64,000 nt of DNA. Origin: Coprinus comatus (lineage: Eukaryota > Basidiomycota > Agaricomycetes > Agaricales > Agaricaceae). Position 1 is the first letter of the stretch, and every line of letters begins with the position of its first letter. The translations under genes were made by a program, and so were the position numbers. This document shows, in pieces, positions 42,671 to 54,300 of the stretch. The notes under the pieces were generated by a model that saw only the letters and a program-made list of their open reading frames with translations, had not been told where the DNA came from and did no database searches. The stretch spans positions 124,001 to 188,000 of the forward strand of contig JAWPGT010000035.1 in the NCBI GenBank assembly GCA_034638255.1, in the 5' to 3' direction.

Positions 42671-44275
42671 TTATGTGGTAGTAAAATAGACCGAAAACCC
42701 TTCCCTTCGCAGTTCCGCAATTTTTCTGTAAACCCACAGATCCAAACCAACATCCGCCCCATAACCATGTATACCCAAATGAAACTGCATGTTCAACCCA
42801 ACCTTCCGCTGAGCCTCTACAAACTCCACGAGTAGTCTTTGCTCGAAACTGTGGTGATGCTGATGAGGATGAGGAAGGGTACATCTCTGTCCACCTAGAT
42901 TGCTTGCGACGATTTCGAGATGAGTTAAATGTGATAACAGGTTTAATGCGTCTTTAAATTGGAAAATATCGTTGAGAAAACCAATGCAAGTACCCTCGAA
43001 CCGAAGGTGTTTGACAGAGCGAGGGATTTGCGTAAGTTTGTTCATTAAATCATCATCGCTACGATCCACCGCCTGATATACATCATTCAAGCCATACGTC
43101 AAGGATTCGAAGGAATTTGGAAGATTTTTGAAAAATGAAGTAAGAATATTGAGTGGGATGTAGTTTGCGAAGAGCCTGTGAAAAACGATGCTCTTCACTT
43201 TGGGCAAATAGATCTCGTCTAGATGTGTCGTGTAATATCTTGGAGGCCTAAGGGGAAAAACCCACTCCAGATGCTCCAGACCTTCGAGTTCGAATCCAGA
43301 AATACCTAAGTCATCCTCCACCTCGAGATTCGTAGTAGAGAAGATGGTATTTTGAGCCCCACCCCTCATATAGAAATGTTCGTCTTCCGTAGCGAAGAAC
43401 TCCAGAGTTGAAATTGTTCTCGGATACAAATTGTCTATCCGATGCCAGTCATATACTGAGAGACAAGATAATTTCGGAATGTGTTCGTAATAGGAGCTGA
43501 CGCTTCCGTTCACCGGATTACTAGCATCATCGTTCCAGCCAATATCAAGCCATTGTAGGTTGATGAGTTCGACTTCTTCAATGCGGTTATCAGGGTCGAT
43601 ATAACCGAAGTTTTCCCAAAAGGTTGGTGGATTTAGCAATCGGAGACTCTTGAAGCGAGCAGAGGACTCCCCAGTGTAAATCATCCTTCGAAGGGGTAGT
43701 AAAGCATCGCCTAAGTCCGAGTAACATTTTTGGGTTATATTATCCTTTGCATCTTGTCTTCTGAAATCAAATTGAGCCTCCAGTAGTAGTGGTTGGCTTT
43801 TCTTCTCATGAAGACGTATAAGACCCATGACCCCATAGAAATTCCTTCGGGAAACCTCCACGCTAAGTGTCTTCCAGAGTGAAGGTGTATTCTCAACAAT
43901 TTCGTGCCATTTGGAACACACACCACTAAGTGCAAGTGGAATACAAGTATGTTCCACGTCGACATCCTCTGCATCATCAATTTCGATGTCAGTGACAATG
44001 AATGGTTTCGATCTATCAGGCCCCGAGTTGCAAGCGTATTGGAATATGTGGGATAATATTTCGGTTGGAATATTCTTCACATTTGAATAATGCGTGTTTG
44101 CCTGCTGAAGGAGCCATTTCCTTTGTTTGGTCAAAAGATCAATTTGGTTCTGGAGTGTTTCGGCTTGGGAAAGGATAGATGGTAGTGGAGGTGAGGGTGG
44201 TTCTTGGGAGAAAGTCGACCTTAAGAACCTCGTCTTGTAGTTGTCGGTTTTGTTACCACAAGTTGGGCATGTCAT
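42671..44275 (-). CDS. F-box protein 3
   Basis: Minus-strand ORF from the ATG at 44275 (MTCPTCGNKTDNYK) to the stop at 42671, about 534 aa. The frame stays open upstream and an acceptor-like CTGCAG precedes it, so an extra 5' exon is possible. It has a CPxC motif at the N-terminus, a coiled segment SQAETLQNQIDLLTKQRK, the F-box NIPTEILSHIFQYACNSGP and LSGVCSKWHEIVENTPSLW, then RLLNPPTFW, ELEGLEHLEWVFPL and the terminal WVYRKIAELRREGFSVYFT. This is the best-preserved member of the family in the window. Role expected: SCF substrate adaptor. Gene 44528-45767 upstream is a close relative lacking the F-box. Confidence 0.85.
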   Translation of the reverse strand: MTCPTCGNKTDNYKTRFLRSTFSQEPPSPPLPSILSQAETLQNQIDLLTKQRKWLLQQANTHYSNVKNIPTEILSHIFQYACNSGPDRSKPFIVTDIEIDDAEDVDVEHTCIPLALSGVCSKWHEIVENTPSLWKTLSVEVSRRNFYGVMGLIRLHEKKSQPLLLEAQFDFRRQDAKDNITQKCYSDLGDALLPLRRMIYTGESSARFKSLRLLNPPTFWENFGYIDPDNRIEEVELINLQWLDIGWNDDASNPVNGSVSSYYEHIPKLSCLSVYDWHRIDNLYPRTISTLEFFATEDEHFYMRGGAQNTIFSTTNLEVEDDLGISGFELEGLEHLEWVFPLRPPRYYTTHLDEIYLPKVKSIVFHRLFANYIPLNILTSFFKNLPNSFESLTYGLNDVYQAVDRSDDDLMNKLTQIPRSVKHLRFEGTCIGFLNDIFQFKDALNLLSHLTHLEIVASNLGGQRCTLPHPHQHHHSFEQRLLVEFVEAQRKVGLNMQFHLGIHGYGADVGLDLWVYRKIAELRREGFSVYFTTT

Positions 44276-44527
44276 GGTAAAGGAAGGAATGGAACGAATC
44301 AAACGACAGCCCTGCAGGACACATATTGGGATTAAGACTCCGCTCGTACACATCCGATACACACCTATAATCGCTCTGGGGCCGTACTAAATCGATCTCT
44401 GAAAATCTGAGACAGTGAACGAGTAACATTTGCGGCAGTAATTGGTATTATTTTATTCTTAAGTACGGAATTTACGCATATTCCTGCATTAAAAACCTGG
44501 CCAAGTTTCTATTTCCATACCTGAGAA

Positions 44528-45767
44528 TCAATCTCTTGTAAAATAAACAGCAAATCCTTCCTGTCGATACCCTGCAACCATCTTGTAAAACCACTTGTCC
44601 AAACCAATGTCCGCCCCATAACCATATAGGCCTATATGAAACTGTTTACTCGACCCAACATGCTTCAACTCCATAAACTGCCTGAGAATATGCTGTTCGA
44701 CTTTGTGACTATGCTGATGTGGAAGGGTACATGTGTGCTCTGGTTGCGTACTTGCAACTAATTCGAGATGCAATCTGAGGTTCACGATGATAGTGGTGTC
44801 TTCCAGTATAAAGTACTCCAGGAGGTCGTTAAGGAAACCAATACAGGGACCCTGGAAGCGGAGGTATGTGACCGATTCAGGGAGTTTCGTATAACATTCC
44901 AATATATCCTGGAAGAATGGCAGACGAGTTGCATGATCATTGTCCACCTGATATATGTCATGAAAATCATAAGTCAAGGATTCGAACGATTCTGGAAGTT
45001 TGTTGAAGAATGAAGAAAGAATATTCTGCTCGATAGGTTTTGCAAAAAGCGCACGGAATGCAATGCTCTTCACTTTGGGGAGGAGAATCTCTTCAAGGAT
45101 TTGTAATCGGTCATCGCCAGATCCATCAGGAAAATACCACTCCAAATACTCCAATTTGTCCAGCTTAAGCTCCAAAATATCGATACTCTGTACATCCTGC
45201 CACCAGTTGGCTATTGTAGTGGAGCGGATGTGTTTTGAGCCCCTGTATCTGATACAGCTGTACCCCCCTTCTACCAGAATCATCTCTAATCTGAAGACAT
45301 TTATGGGGTATTGATATATATTTTCCCGGTACAGCTGACTTGGATTGTATACTGTTAAACGAGAAAGATTAGGGGCACCATCTCCAAAAAGGTAATCATC
45401 AACATCCAGAACATCCGAGTCGGAGGTCCAGCCGATGTCGAGCGAGTGAAGGTTTTCAAAATTAACTCGCTCAACATTAAAATCATTCCGAGGGTGAATG
45501 ACATCGATATGCTGCCAATAGAGCGGTGGATTCAACAATCTGAGGCTTCCAAAGCGAGCAGAGGACTCCCCGGCATAGACCATCCTTCTAAGAGGGAGCA
45601 GCGCCTCATCCAGATCCAGGTTGCGATCAAATGACAGTTCATCCATTTTTTCCTGTTTTCTAAAATCAAATTGAGCATCCAACAGGAGTGGACGGCTTTT
45701 CTTCATTTGAAGATGTATAAGGCTCATAATCTCCTGGAAATTCCATCGAAAAACCTCTACGCTGAGT
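44528..45767 (-). pseudogene. F-box family member lacking its F-box (5'-truncated)
   Basis: The minus-strand frame carries the variable C-terminal region of F-box protein 3: TLSVEVFRWNFQEIMSLIHL, ARFGSLRLLNPPLYW, LEYLEWYFPD, LEEILLPKVKSIAF, ending YRQEGFAVYFTRD. Homology starts abruptly at TLSVEV, exactly after the F-box and W of the relatives. Upstream, the frame is open to about 45886 but encodes an unrelated stretch without any in-frame ATG, and no F-box is found in the next several hundred bases. I therefore read it as a truncated pseudogene, or as a gene whose 5' end has been replaced. An undetected upstream exon supplying a start remains possible. Confidence 0.6.
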
Positions 45768-46329
45768 GTCGTGTGGAGACAGCAGATCACGTACTCGAGA
45801 AATCCACATTTCTCAAGTCTTTTCCCTCTCTGGCCTCCAGTTCTAAACTCACGCAACCTCCAACAACGATCTCCATTTTCGACCACACTTGACCCTGACT
45901 CAACAACTCGGCCAACACCACAACATCAGATGCTCCACATAGGCCAACGGTTCATTCCTTTCAGAAAAACTTCACCAAGAACAACATACTCAAAACTCAG
46001 GAGACAGGGTCTGCATTTCAGTTTGGGCAGCTTAGCAGTAATAAAGGACACGAGGTCCGTTTCTTTCTTTTTCTTTTTCTTTCTTATTCTATTGTTTCTA
46101 TTCCTTTTCATTTCTTTTCGGCGCTCTGCGCTTCGGTGGTTCAACACCACGTCGGTTCCTGAGCATTCAACTGCTCTTTTCCTAACTAAAAACATTTTTA
46201 CATTCAATTTTCCACACGTTCTGAAACTTTAATCTATGAACACGGGTACTGTTTAATGAACTTTTCTAGTTTTGTGCCATAAACACGGGCTTTGAAGCCC
46301 TTCCTCGTTATCCTACTCTCTAGTATAAA

Positions 46330-46565
46330 TACTACGGACGGTGTAGTAGAAAGCCAGTAAATTTTGCCCCCACTTTTCTGCTTATAATCACTCTCGAAAC
46401 TCGCTCGAAAATCACTCAATTCTTGTTCAAGTCTTCTCAAACTTTTGCTCACCACTCACAACGTTCCCTTCTCGAACCCTCAACATTAGTTTCAGACTCG
46501 AAGCTCTGACAGCTGACGGACGCAGGCCAGCTGTACTCGCGTTTTTATTTTGTTGTGAGACGTTC
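46330..46565 (+). repeat. Dispersed repeat related to 28845-29020
   Basis: Blocks in the same order: TTTTGCCCCCACTTTTCTGC, a pyrimidine-rich middle, then CTGACAGCTGACGGACGCAG and TTTTTATTTTGT. A short third copy of the right end is near 28103-28136. Confidence 0.45.
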
Positions 46566-47204
46566 ATTTTCTCTTCAGTATATGCCAAAACCTAGATAAA
46601 ATGAATCTGTGTCTTATTGATGGAACATGCATATTATGATGTGATGACCGTTAGGCTGAAAGACGGGGAATATACAAGCTTCTTGGATCTTTAAGCTCAT
46701 GAAATTGGCACATGTGAACAGCGTCGAACTCGGTCAAAATCGATTGCTTCCATATGATAGAAGCGCAAGTGACCACCCAATGACAGCCCCTACGTAGATC
46801 CTCTGTATAATGTGCAGTGCTTCCGAGTCATTGATATTCAGGGTCTACAAATCGGCTCACCAATATCACCAACATAAATAATGAGCCTACACTGAACTTG
46901 GTCGAATTCTAGTGAACGGCAATGGCGTGTGTATAATGTAATTATATCTCTTTGCCTGGGTGTAAATACAAGTAACTAAATTCAGAAAACCTTCGATGAA
47001 ATCGGAATCATAAGAAAGAGTCGGGATGTTGATGTTTCACCTACTATACATATGATATTAACAATAGTGCCAATATTCACCAATTCATCATCCAGAAGAT
47101 CACATACCCACGACAAATGTGAGTCTGTGAGTTACTGGAAGTATAACGGAGTAGTAAGTACAGGTCGGTTCACAGAGGAATGAGAGAATGTGGTTGTTTG
47201 GGAA

Positions 47205-47900
47205 CAATGCGTATGGAATTTGAGATGTCCTTACATAATGGCGTAGTTCGTTACAGTGGGTCCAGTCTACCGAGAAATGTACGGCAGCAAAGTAATCATC
47301 TTCTCCATTGAACTTTTCTTCTTTAGTATATCAATCATCTCTCACTTCTCAAAACAATGGTATCTGAAGTACCTAACATTAGGAATCCATTAACTACGCT
47401 CGAGATGGCATGAGGATCATTCGGACGACATCCACTACCTTCGTAATCCGAGAGCGCCAAAGGCATTATGATGTGTGTGATGAACAGGAGGTATTGAATT
47501 AGCCCGAGGTACTAGCGAGAAACACGAACATGGGGGGGATCATAAGTTGCTCTGGTGGTTACTTACAGGCTGACCATTTAGTCTTAGATGAGTCCCGGAG
47601 TTGTTGAAAGTTGAAACGCATTTACACATTTCATTTCAGCCATATTTCAGTGAACTGAGATAATGTCTGTCCATGGCACTGGTGCGTCGTGACGAAGGAG
47701 TGCAGAATCTACTAACCACTAGTAACATCATCCCATATTGAAATATACCCGAGATTGAGTTTGTTCGGAACTTAACGCGTTTGAATTTTTGAGTGTCCTT
47801 AATTGTAGTGACGTAGTTCGGCACACTGGAGTCCACCGATAAATACGGCGGTAAGTAATCATCATCCGAATTTAACTTTTCTTACTTAGTACACGAAACT
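47205..47900 (+). repeat. Diverged direct repeat, about 135 bp units
   Basis: Unit 1 at 47205-47340 and unit 2 at 47760-47900 share GTAGTTCG, CACTGG/CAGTGG, GTCCA-TCTACCGA/CACCGA, TACGGC and AAGTAATCATC in order, then AACTTTTCTT-TTTAGTA. Spacing is about 555 bp. Non-coding. Confidence 0.5.
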
Positions 47901-49142
47901 GCGAAGAGCCCGGGAGACAGAATTCTCAATATTGTCTGTCAACACTGGTAGGTAACAAAGATGATCTAACCAACATCATCTTAGATAAAAGTACTATACT
48001 AACAAAATAATGATGATGGAGAAAGATGAGATGCACAGGCTTACAACCGTGGTATTCAATGTAATTTATTGATCAAGATTCAACGACTCGGATAATAGGA
48101 CAGAAAAGCCGTACTGTTTGAAAATCATCCCAAGTATTAATTTGTAGTACTAATAGTGGTAGAATCTAATCACTGTTTGGTCGGTGATAATGGAAACTTT
48201 CATGCCAGAATATTTATGAATGTTGAATTTTCTACTTCTTGCCGAATCTTCATTAAATCTACTATTGTGTTTAATGCTATGAAGGCTAATGCAGATTGTT
48301 TCGAGCTTCCTTTAGACTCGGGCTAAGAGAAAATCAGACGAGGCGGAGTCACGCTTTAAGTTTGTTGTCGCTTGCTTTAAAGTAGAGGAGTAGCAGAGGT
48401 TAAGAATTCCAACATCTCCATTTTGAAGGCTTCGTGTTTCCGAGTGGTATGAGAGTTATAGGTAAGATATTGTAAATGAGTCATTTGAGGAATCAGTTGG
48501 ACAGGCTCAAACACATTTACGCGCACTTACGCTGGAATTCGTGGCAGATTAATGCACCCTAGGACTCTTTCAGTAGCTTCAACCAGGATCAATTATGAAA
48601 ATAACTGGTACTCGCCGTCGCATCATCAAAGCTATACACCTGAGGATGGCATCATTATGACTCCCATTGTGCTATATATAAGTACTCCTATACAAACGTT
48701 AGCTAATGGCGTGAATACACTTATATTTAAAGGATAACAATAACGGATGCATCAATAACAGTCAATAGCCTATCAAGCTCCGCTTTCTTTCGCTTTCTCT
48801 TATTGTCAACTTGATATGATTCATTCCACTTCTGTCCTCTGTCAGTGCTCAATTGTCTCTCTCATTGAATAGAAAATGGACGAATATAGATCAGGTAAAA
48901 GGATACTAATATCACAACCGCTGTTAGCTTTGATGGTTTCCTTCCTCAGCCCACACGATTGCGCCCGCTACCACTGGCTGGTATCGGTTCAAAAAACACT
49001 ATCACCTTTCATAGATTTCATCTTTTAACTCAAAGTTGAACTTTTTTCTACCTTTTTTGTTTCAACTTCAACAAATCGTTCAAGCAACAACTTATTGAAC
49101 TCTTTATTGTATTGCTTAAATCACCGTCACGTTCTCTTCACT

Positions 49143-50298
49143 ATGAAGCTCGTTAGGACTCTATATGGACCAAAGGTATGATGCGTGGCCCCTTCGTAAG
49201 CTTCGGAAACTGATGTACTCAGTGGCAGGCCCAAAATTCAAACGGTGCTCCAACACCCACGACTAGCACCTCAGAACAACATTTTCGTTGGGTTTACTAT
49301 GAGAACCCTACAAGCATGGTTAAAGTCAAGTACGAGCCTACATTCGAACCCGAAATCGACAAATCTTTTCTTCCTCGTATGTCGCCAGAAGAGGATAGTC
49401 CGTACCCAGGCTCGGCACCACCGTCGTACACTGCCTCTGTACAGGATTCCTTCAAAAACCTGACTCCATCTTCTTTTCCTCGAAAATCCCGTCGTGCTTC
49501 AACTTCGAAACCCTATGAGCGACGAAATAATGACAACAGTTCGCCGTCATTAGGATCATCATCAAGTTCAACATTATCATCAATTGATAGCGTATTTCAA
49601 ACTCTCCATATCAACATCAATAATGCATGGAATGAATGTCGTACAGTAGTTAGTAAAGAGATGGAGGAGGCTGAAAGGTGGAAATTCCATTACAAATCGA
49701 TGGAGAAAGAACGAGATGAATTGGTCGAGCGGCTTGGGAGGCTTGGGGTACAGTTAGAGTCGCCACTGAGGGACTTCGGGAATGATACTGCCACGAGATT
49801 CTCGGAGATTGGTCCTAGGAGGACTAGATTGATGAGAAGGGCTGTTAAATTGGATAGGACTTCAATGCGTACACGTGCTAGGAGGTCGTCGGATGAACTG
49901 GATTTTTATCCTCATGATGTGGGAGATGATTCAAATGATGTAGCATGTGTTGGTACCATTGGTCGCGGGCGAAGGCATCATGGAGATATTGGAATACAGC
50001 ATGTTGATTTGCTGTATACTGCTCAGGATGGACGGTTGTTTTGTAAGGCGTGTTGGTGAGTTTAAAATTGTTTTTTCAAGAGTGTGTATGCTCATTTGAT
50101 TTTATCTCTAGTGAAAATGCTCAGAAGTATGATAGACATGATCTAGGTGCGATCAGAAATTTCATGAACGATGAGTCGTGGACAGAACTCCGTCACCATT
50201 ATGCGATGGAACATCCAGATGAATGCCGGGATATTGGAAGCTTATCTCGTTCTCAAATTTCAGGCCTCCGTCAACATTTGATGGACTCTTCAGATTGA
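49143..50298 (+). CDS. Hypothetical protein with C-terminal Cys/His motif
   Basis: Three exons, 49143-49175, 49229-50055 and 50112-50298, encode 348 aa. The first exon holds 11 codons (MKLVRTLYGPK). The middle has a proline-rich YPGSAPPSYTASV, a basic RKSRRASTSKPYERR, a Ser-rich run, and a helical VVSKEMEEAERWKFHYKSME likely to form a coiled coil (about residues 165-190). The C-terminus has FCKACCENA and, 30 residues on, LRHHYAMEHPDE, a spacing that could make a C2H2-like zinc site. Introns are phase-consistent and the ATG has upstream pyrimidine-rich sequence. I do not recognise the family. Confidence 0.68.
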
Positions 50299-51311
50299 GT
50301 TTTTTTTTCTTTATCAACTATATCTTATTCAATGTGCATTTAATTCTTGTACAACATTCTGGTCATTTCGTTTTTCACTTCATTGGAGTAATTGAACTTT
50401 GGGTTTCACATTTTGGCTACTATTTTCTCCTAGGAACCTAGCACGGGTCGTTATACTTATTCTACTATGTATGCCATATGATTTTTATGCCTTATGCAAT
50501 TTCAATTTTCAATAGCTTGTGGCCTCCTGTTTTGCTTTCTCATGATGTACAGCGGTGTGACTTTGGAGTTCGAAGGCACATGTGACACATCATGCCGTCA
50601 CGTTGCGGATGTCACGTTTTGGGATCTTCGAGGATGAGAGGACGATATCGAGAGTATTTCTCTTTGCTTTCGACGCCCATACGACTGGAATCTTTTCAGG
50701 GACGCTCCTCCCATCGTCCACCACGCGGTCATCCCATTGCCCAAATTTTTGGTACATTGTCACCAATAATTCCAATAACAACCATCTACTCCCTTTGTAA
50801 CTCAGAAATGGCTGGGTTCCATGGTCGGAAAGACTATGGTTGACCAGAAGAACACGGAGGAGCGGAGGAAAACATATAATAATCCGGCAATATATTCAAG
50901 GCAGACTGCATATATGCGCCTTGAAGCCGGATGGTGGGCTTATCTCTGCATTCTTGACTCTCAGTGGTGATTATATGCGGGGTATCGTCGTCCCGTCGTT
51001 GTCAACGACAGCGAGGAGGCGTTTGCACATGTTGCGGAGGAAAGGGAAATGAATCAATCACATCATCACAACAAAGGCAAACAACACCGCCACCTGTTTG
51101 TACAGGACTCCTCGTCCATTGTACTGCACGTAAACTGACCTCACTGCCTGCGCCGTCGGCAACGGCATATTCTATCCAACCTCATTTACTCAACGTCGAC
51201 GACGGCCTTTACTAGTTTCGGTTTCGTCACTATTTGATGCTCAACCTTGAGCTGACTCATTTGGAATCCTCCCACTCTTTAACACACAAAACACCTCTTA
51301 CCATCAAGATC
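50299..51311. other. Intergenic, promoter side of YTA7
   Basis: About 1 kb. Overlapping ORFs at 50582-51215 are not supported by any motif. CpG-richer than the flanking intergenic DNA. Nothing else recognised. Confidence 0.45.
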
Positions 51312-54300
51312 ATGCCCGTCACGACGCGAAATAGGACAAAATCAAATAGCCTAGGTCCTTCGGGATCCGAATACAATGCAAGTGAAGCATCTGTCGCTGG
51401 TGCTGACATAGATGCTGAAGGAGAGGAGGAGGAGGCGGTGCCTAGTTTCATGCTCTCTAAGAGGGGCCGGAAAGTTAAAGCAATAGCATACCAAGAAAGC
51501 TCAGAAAATGACGACGATCTCAACGTCATTGATAAACCCGCAAAGGTAGAAGACCTATTCGGCGCAGATGTCAAGGTCAAGTCACGCTCGCCAGTGAACC
51601 ACGATGACGACGAAGACGACCAACAACCTCGACGTCGTTCGAGTAGACGACATACTAGAAATCTTCCGGATTTTGTAGAGGATGATGATGAAGGAGACCC
51701 CGACGCCGGGTACAATACGCGCCGAAAAACAAGAAGCGCCAACGTGTCCAAGCCGAACAATGGTTCCACCTCTCGCCAACGTTCAACACGAAGTACTCGA
51801 CGTCTTGGACGCCTTCGGCGTGGAGACAAGGAACCGGAAGATGATCAATATGTTGATGAAGATGAACCATCGTCCGCAGATGCTGATGGCTCTGTGGATG
51901 ACGGTGACGACGCCATGGGCACTTCAGACCTTGAAGTTACTCTAGAGCCTGAACCAGAGCCTGAACCAGAACCGGACGAGGATAATGATGGGAAACCTTA
52001 CGCCTTCCGACAACGCGCCAAGATCAATTATGCAATACCTCCTCCCCTTGAAGATATGCCAAAACCAGTCCAGAAACCAACTGTAAACCGTCATGGAGGT
52101 CGCGGAGGTAATCATTCTAGGAGTAGAAAGGGCCCCGGATGGAGTGCAAGTGGTGCAGAGCTTGGTCGTTGGATGGGCGATGATTCGGTATGCCCTATTC
52201 TTTTCAGCAATATCACTTTCAAAACTCATTATATCTAGGACTCTGATCATCCTACAAGGACGCCCCGCAAGCAACCCTTTGGCCAGATGGGTCCCTATGG
52301 TGGTGCTGTAGCAGCCGGTGGTATGCTACCAGGAGACCTAGCTTCTGGAACACCATCTAACTTGGGCAAGATCGGCGACGCGGGTGAATGACGTTCTTTC
52401 TGATTGTATGCGCCCATATGCTGATTCTTGATATAGCATTGGCAGATGCCGATCCCTTGGGAGTTAATACAAACGTAACCTTTGATGAGGTTGGCGGTTT
52501 GGATGAACGTAAGTATGCTTCGCATCTCTTTATAAATATGGTTATTAATAATGATTTACAGATATCCACTCACTAAAGGAGATGACTCTCCTCCCGTTGT
52601 TGTATCCTGAAGTTTTCCAGAAATTCAATGTCACCCCTCCCCGTGGAGTGTTATTCCATGGTCCTCCTGGAACTGGTAAAACACTGCTCGCGAGAGCTCT
52701 CGCTGCTAGCTGTCGATCCAATGGACGTTCCATTTGTGAGTTTCGTGTAATACGTCATTTCTAATCTCTGATTAAAATATATGCTTCTAGCCTTTTTCAT
52801 GCGGAAGGGTGCCGACTGCTTATCAAAATGGGTTGGAGAAGCAGAACGTCAACTACGATTACTCTTCGAGGAAGCCAAAAATTCCCAACCCTCCATCATA
52901 TTCTTTGACGAGATTGATGGTCTAGCACCGGTGCGGTCGTCAAAGCAAGATCAGATTCATGCATCCATTGTTAGCACACTCCTTGCTTTGATGGATGGTA
53001 TGGATGGACGCGGTCAAGTTGTGGTTATTGGCGCGACCAATCGTCCTGATGCCGTTGATCCTGCTTTGCGTAGACCTGGCAGATTCGACCGCGAATTTTA
53101 CTTCCCTCTACCAAAATTGGAAGCTAGGGAAAAGATTTTATCTATTATGACCAAGGACTGGCAAGGGTGGGGGCTTGATAAAGACGAGAAAGCGCAAGAA
53201 CGCTTGCATGGCCTTGCCAAGCTCACGAAAGGATATGGTGGTGCTGACCTCAGGGTAAATATTTTAATTCTTTTATTTTAATTTTATTCTAATTTGATCA
53301 TGATGTAGGCTCTATGTACGGAAGCGGCACTTAATGCTGTTCAGCGAAGATATCCCCAGATCTACAAATCAACAGAAAGATTAGTTTTGAACCCAGAAAC
53401 AATTGGTGTGCAGCTAAGAGATTTCATGATTTCGATCAAAAGTAAGTTTGGATATATGGACAATCATATCGAAACTCACCTATTGAAAACAGAGCTTGTT
53501 CCTTCGTCCGCACGATCATCATCGTCTGCTGCTAATCCTTTACCCCAACAACTTGTCCCTCTACTTGGAGATACACTGGAAAGGACGAAAGCTTCCATAG
53601 GCAAAGTACTACCCTTGGACAAGAAGCTGACCGCTTTGGAGGAAGCTGAATTCGAGGATGTTGGCGGAGAAGATGGTGCCCTGGATCGGGAGATGTTTTC
53701 ACAAAGTATGACTTTTTTCTTGCACCATTTCGTTTTCACTCATTAGTATTTGTTCTCAGCAATGCAAACTATGCGCGTTTATCGACCTCGAATACTTATC
53801 CATGGACCTGTTGGAATGGGCCAATCCTATATTGGTGCTGCTGCCCTACACCATCTGGAGGGATATCACGTTCAAACTTTGGAGCTTGGTACCCTATTAG
53901 GTGACTCTACTCGCGTACGTACCTTAGGTCTTCTTAAAAATTACTTTTCGAAGTTAATCTTTCTCCTTAGACTGTCGAATCTGCGATCGTCCAACTCTTT
54001 GTAGAAGCCAAACGGCATCAACCTTCCATTATTTATATTCCCTCTTTGATCAGTTGGTGCGCTACTGTCTCGGAAACATCCCGTACAACGGTTCGTGCCA
54101 TGTTGGATACCCTTTCACCTACAGATCCTATTCTCCTCCTTGCCATCGTCGATGGAAATTTCTCAAGTCTACCACGGGATGTCAAGCAGTGGTTTGGTCA
54201 TCTTAAAGAGAACCGAGTTGCTATTTCCTCACCTACCCCTATTCAACGCGAAGAATTCTTTGCTTCGCTAATCGATGACATTCGCCGACCTCCTAACCAT

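Larger units (their letters stand above)
45887..49142. other. Gene-poor region with diverged repeats
   Basis: About 3.3 kb with no supportable gene. It contains a CTTT-rich tract (46060-46100), the dispersed repeat at 46330-46565 and a diverged direct repeat at 47205-47340 / 47760-47900. The last 300 bp are the probable promoter of the gene at 49143. Confidence 0.5.
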
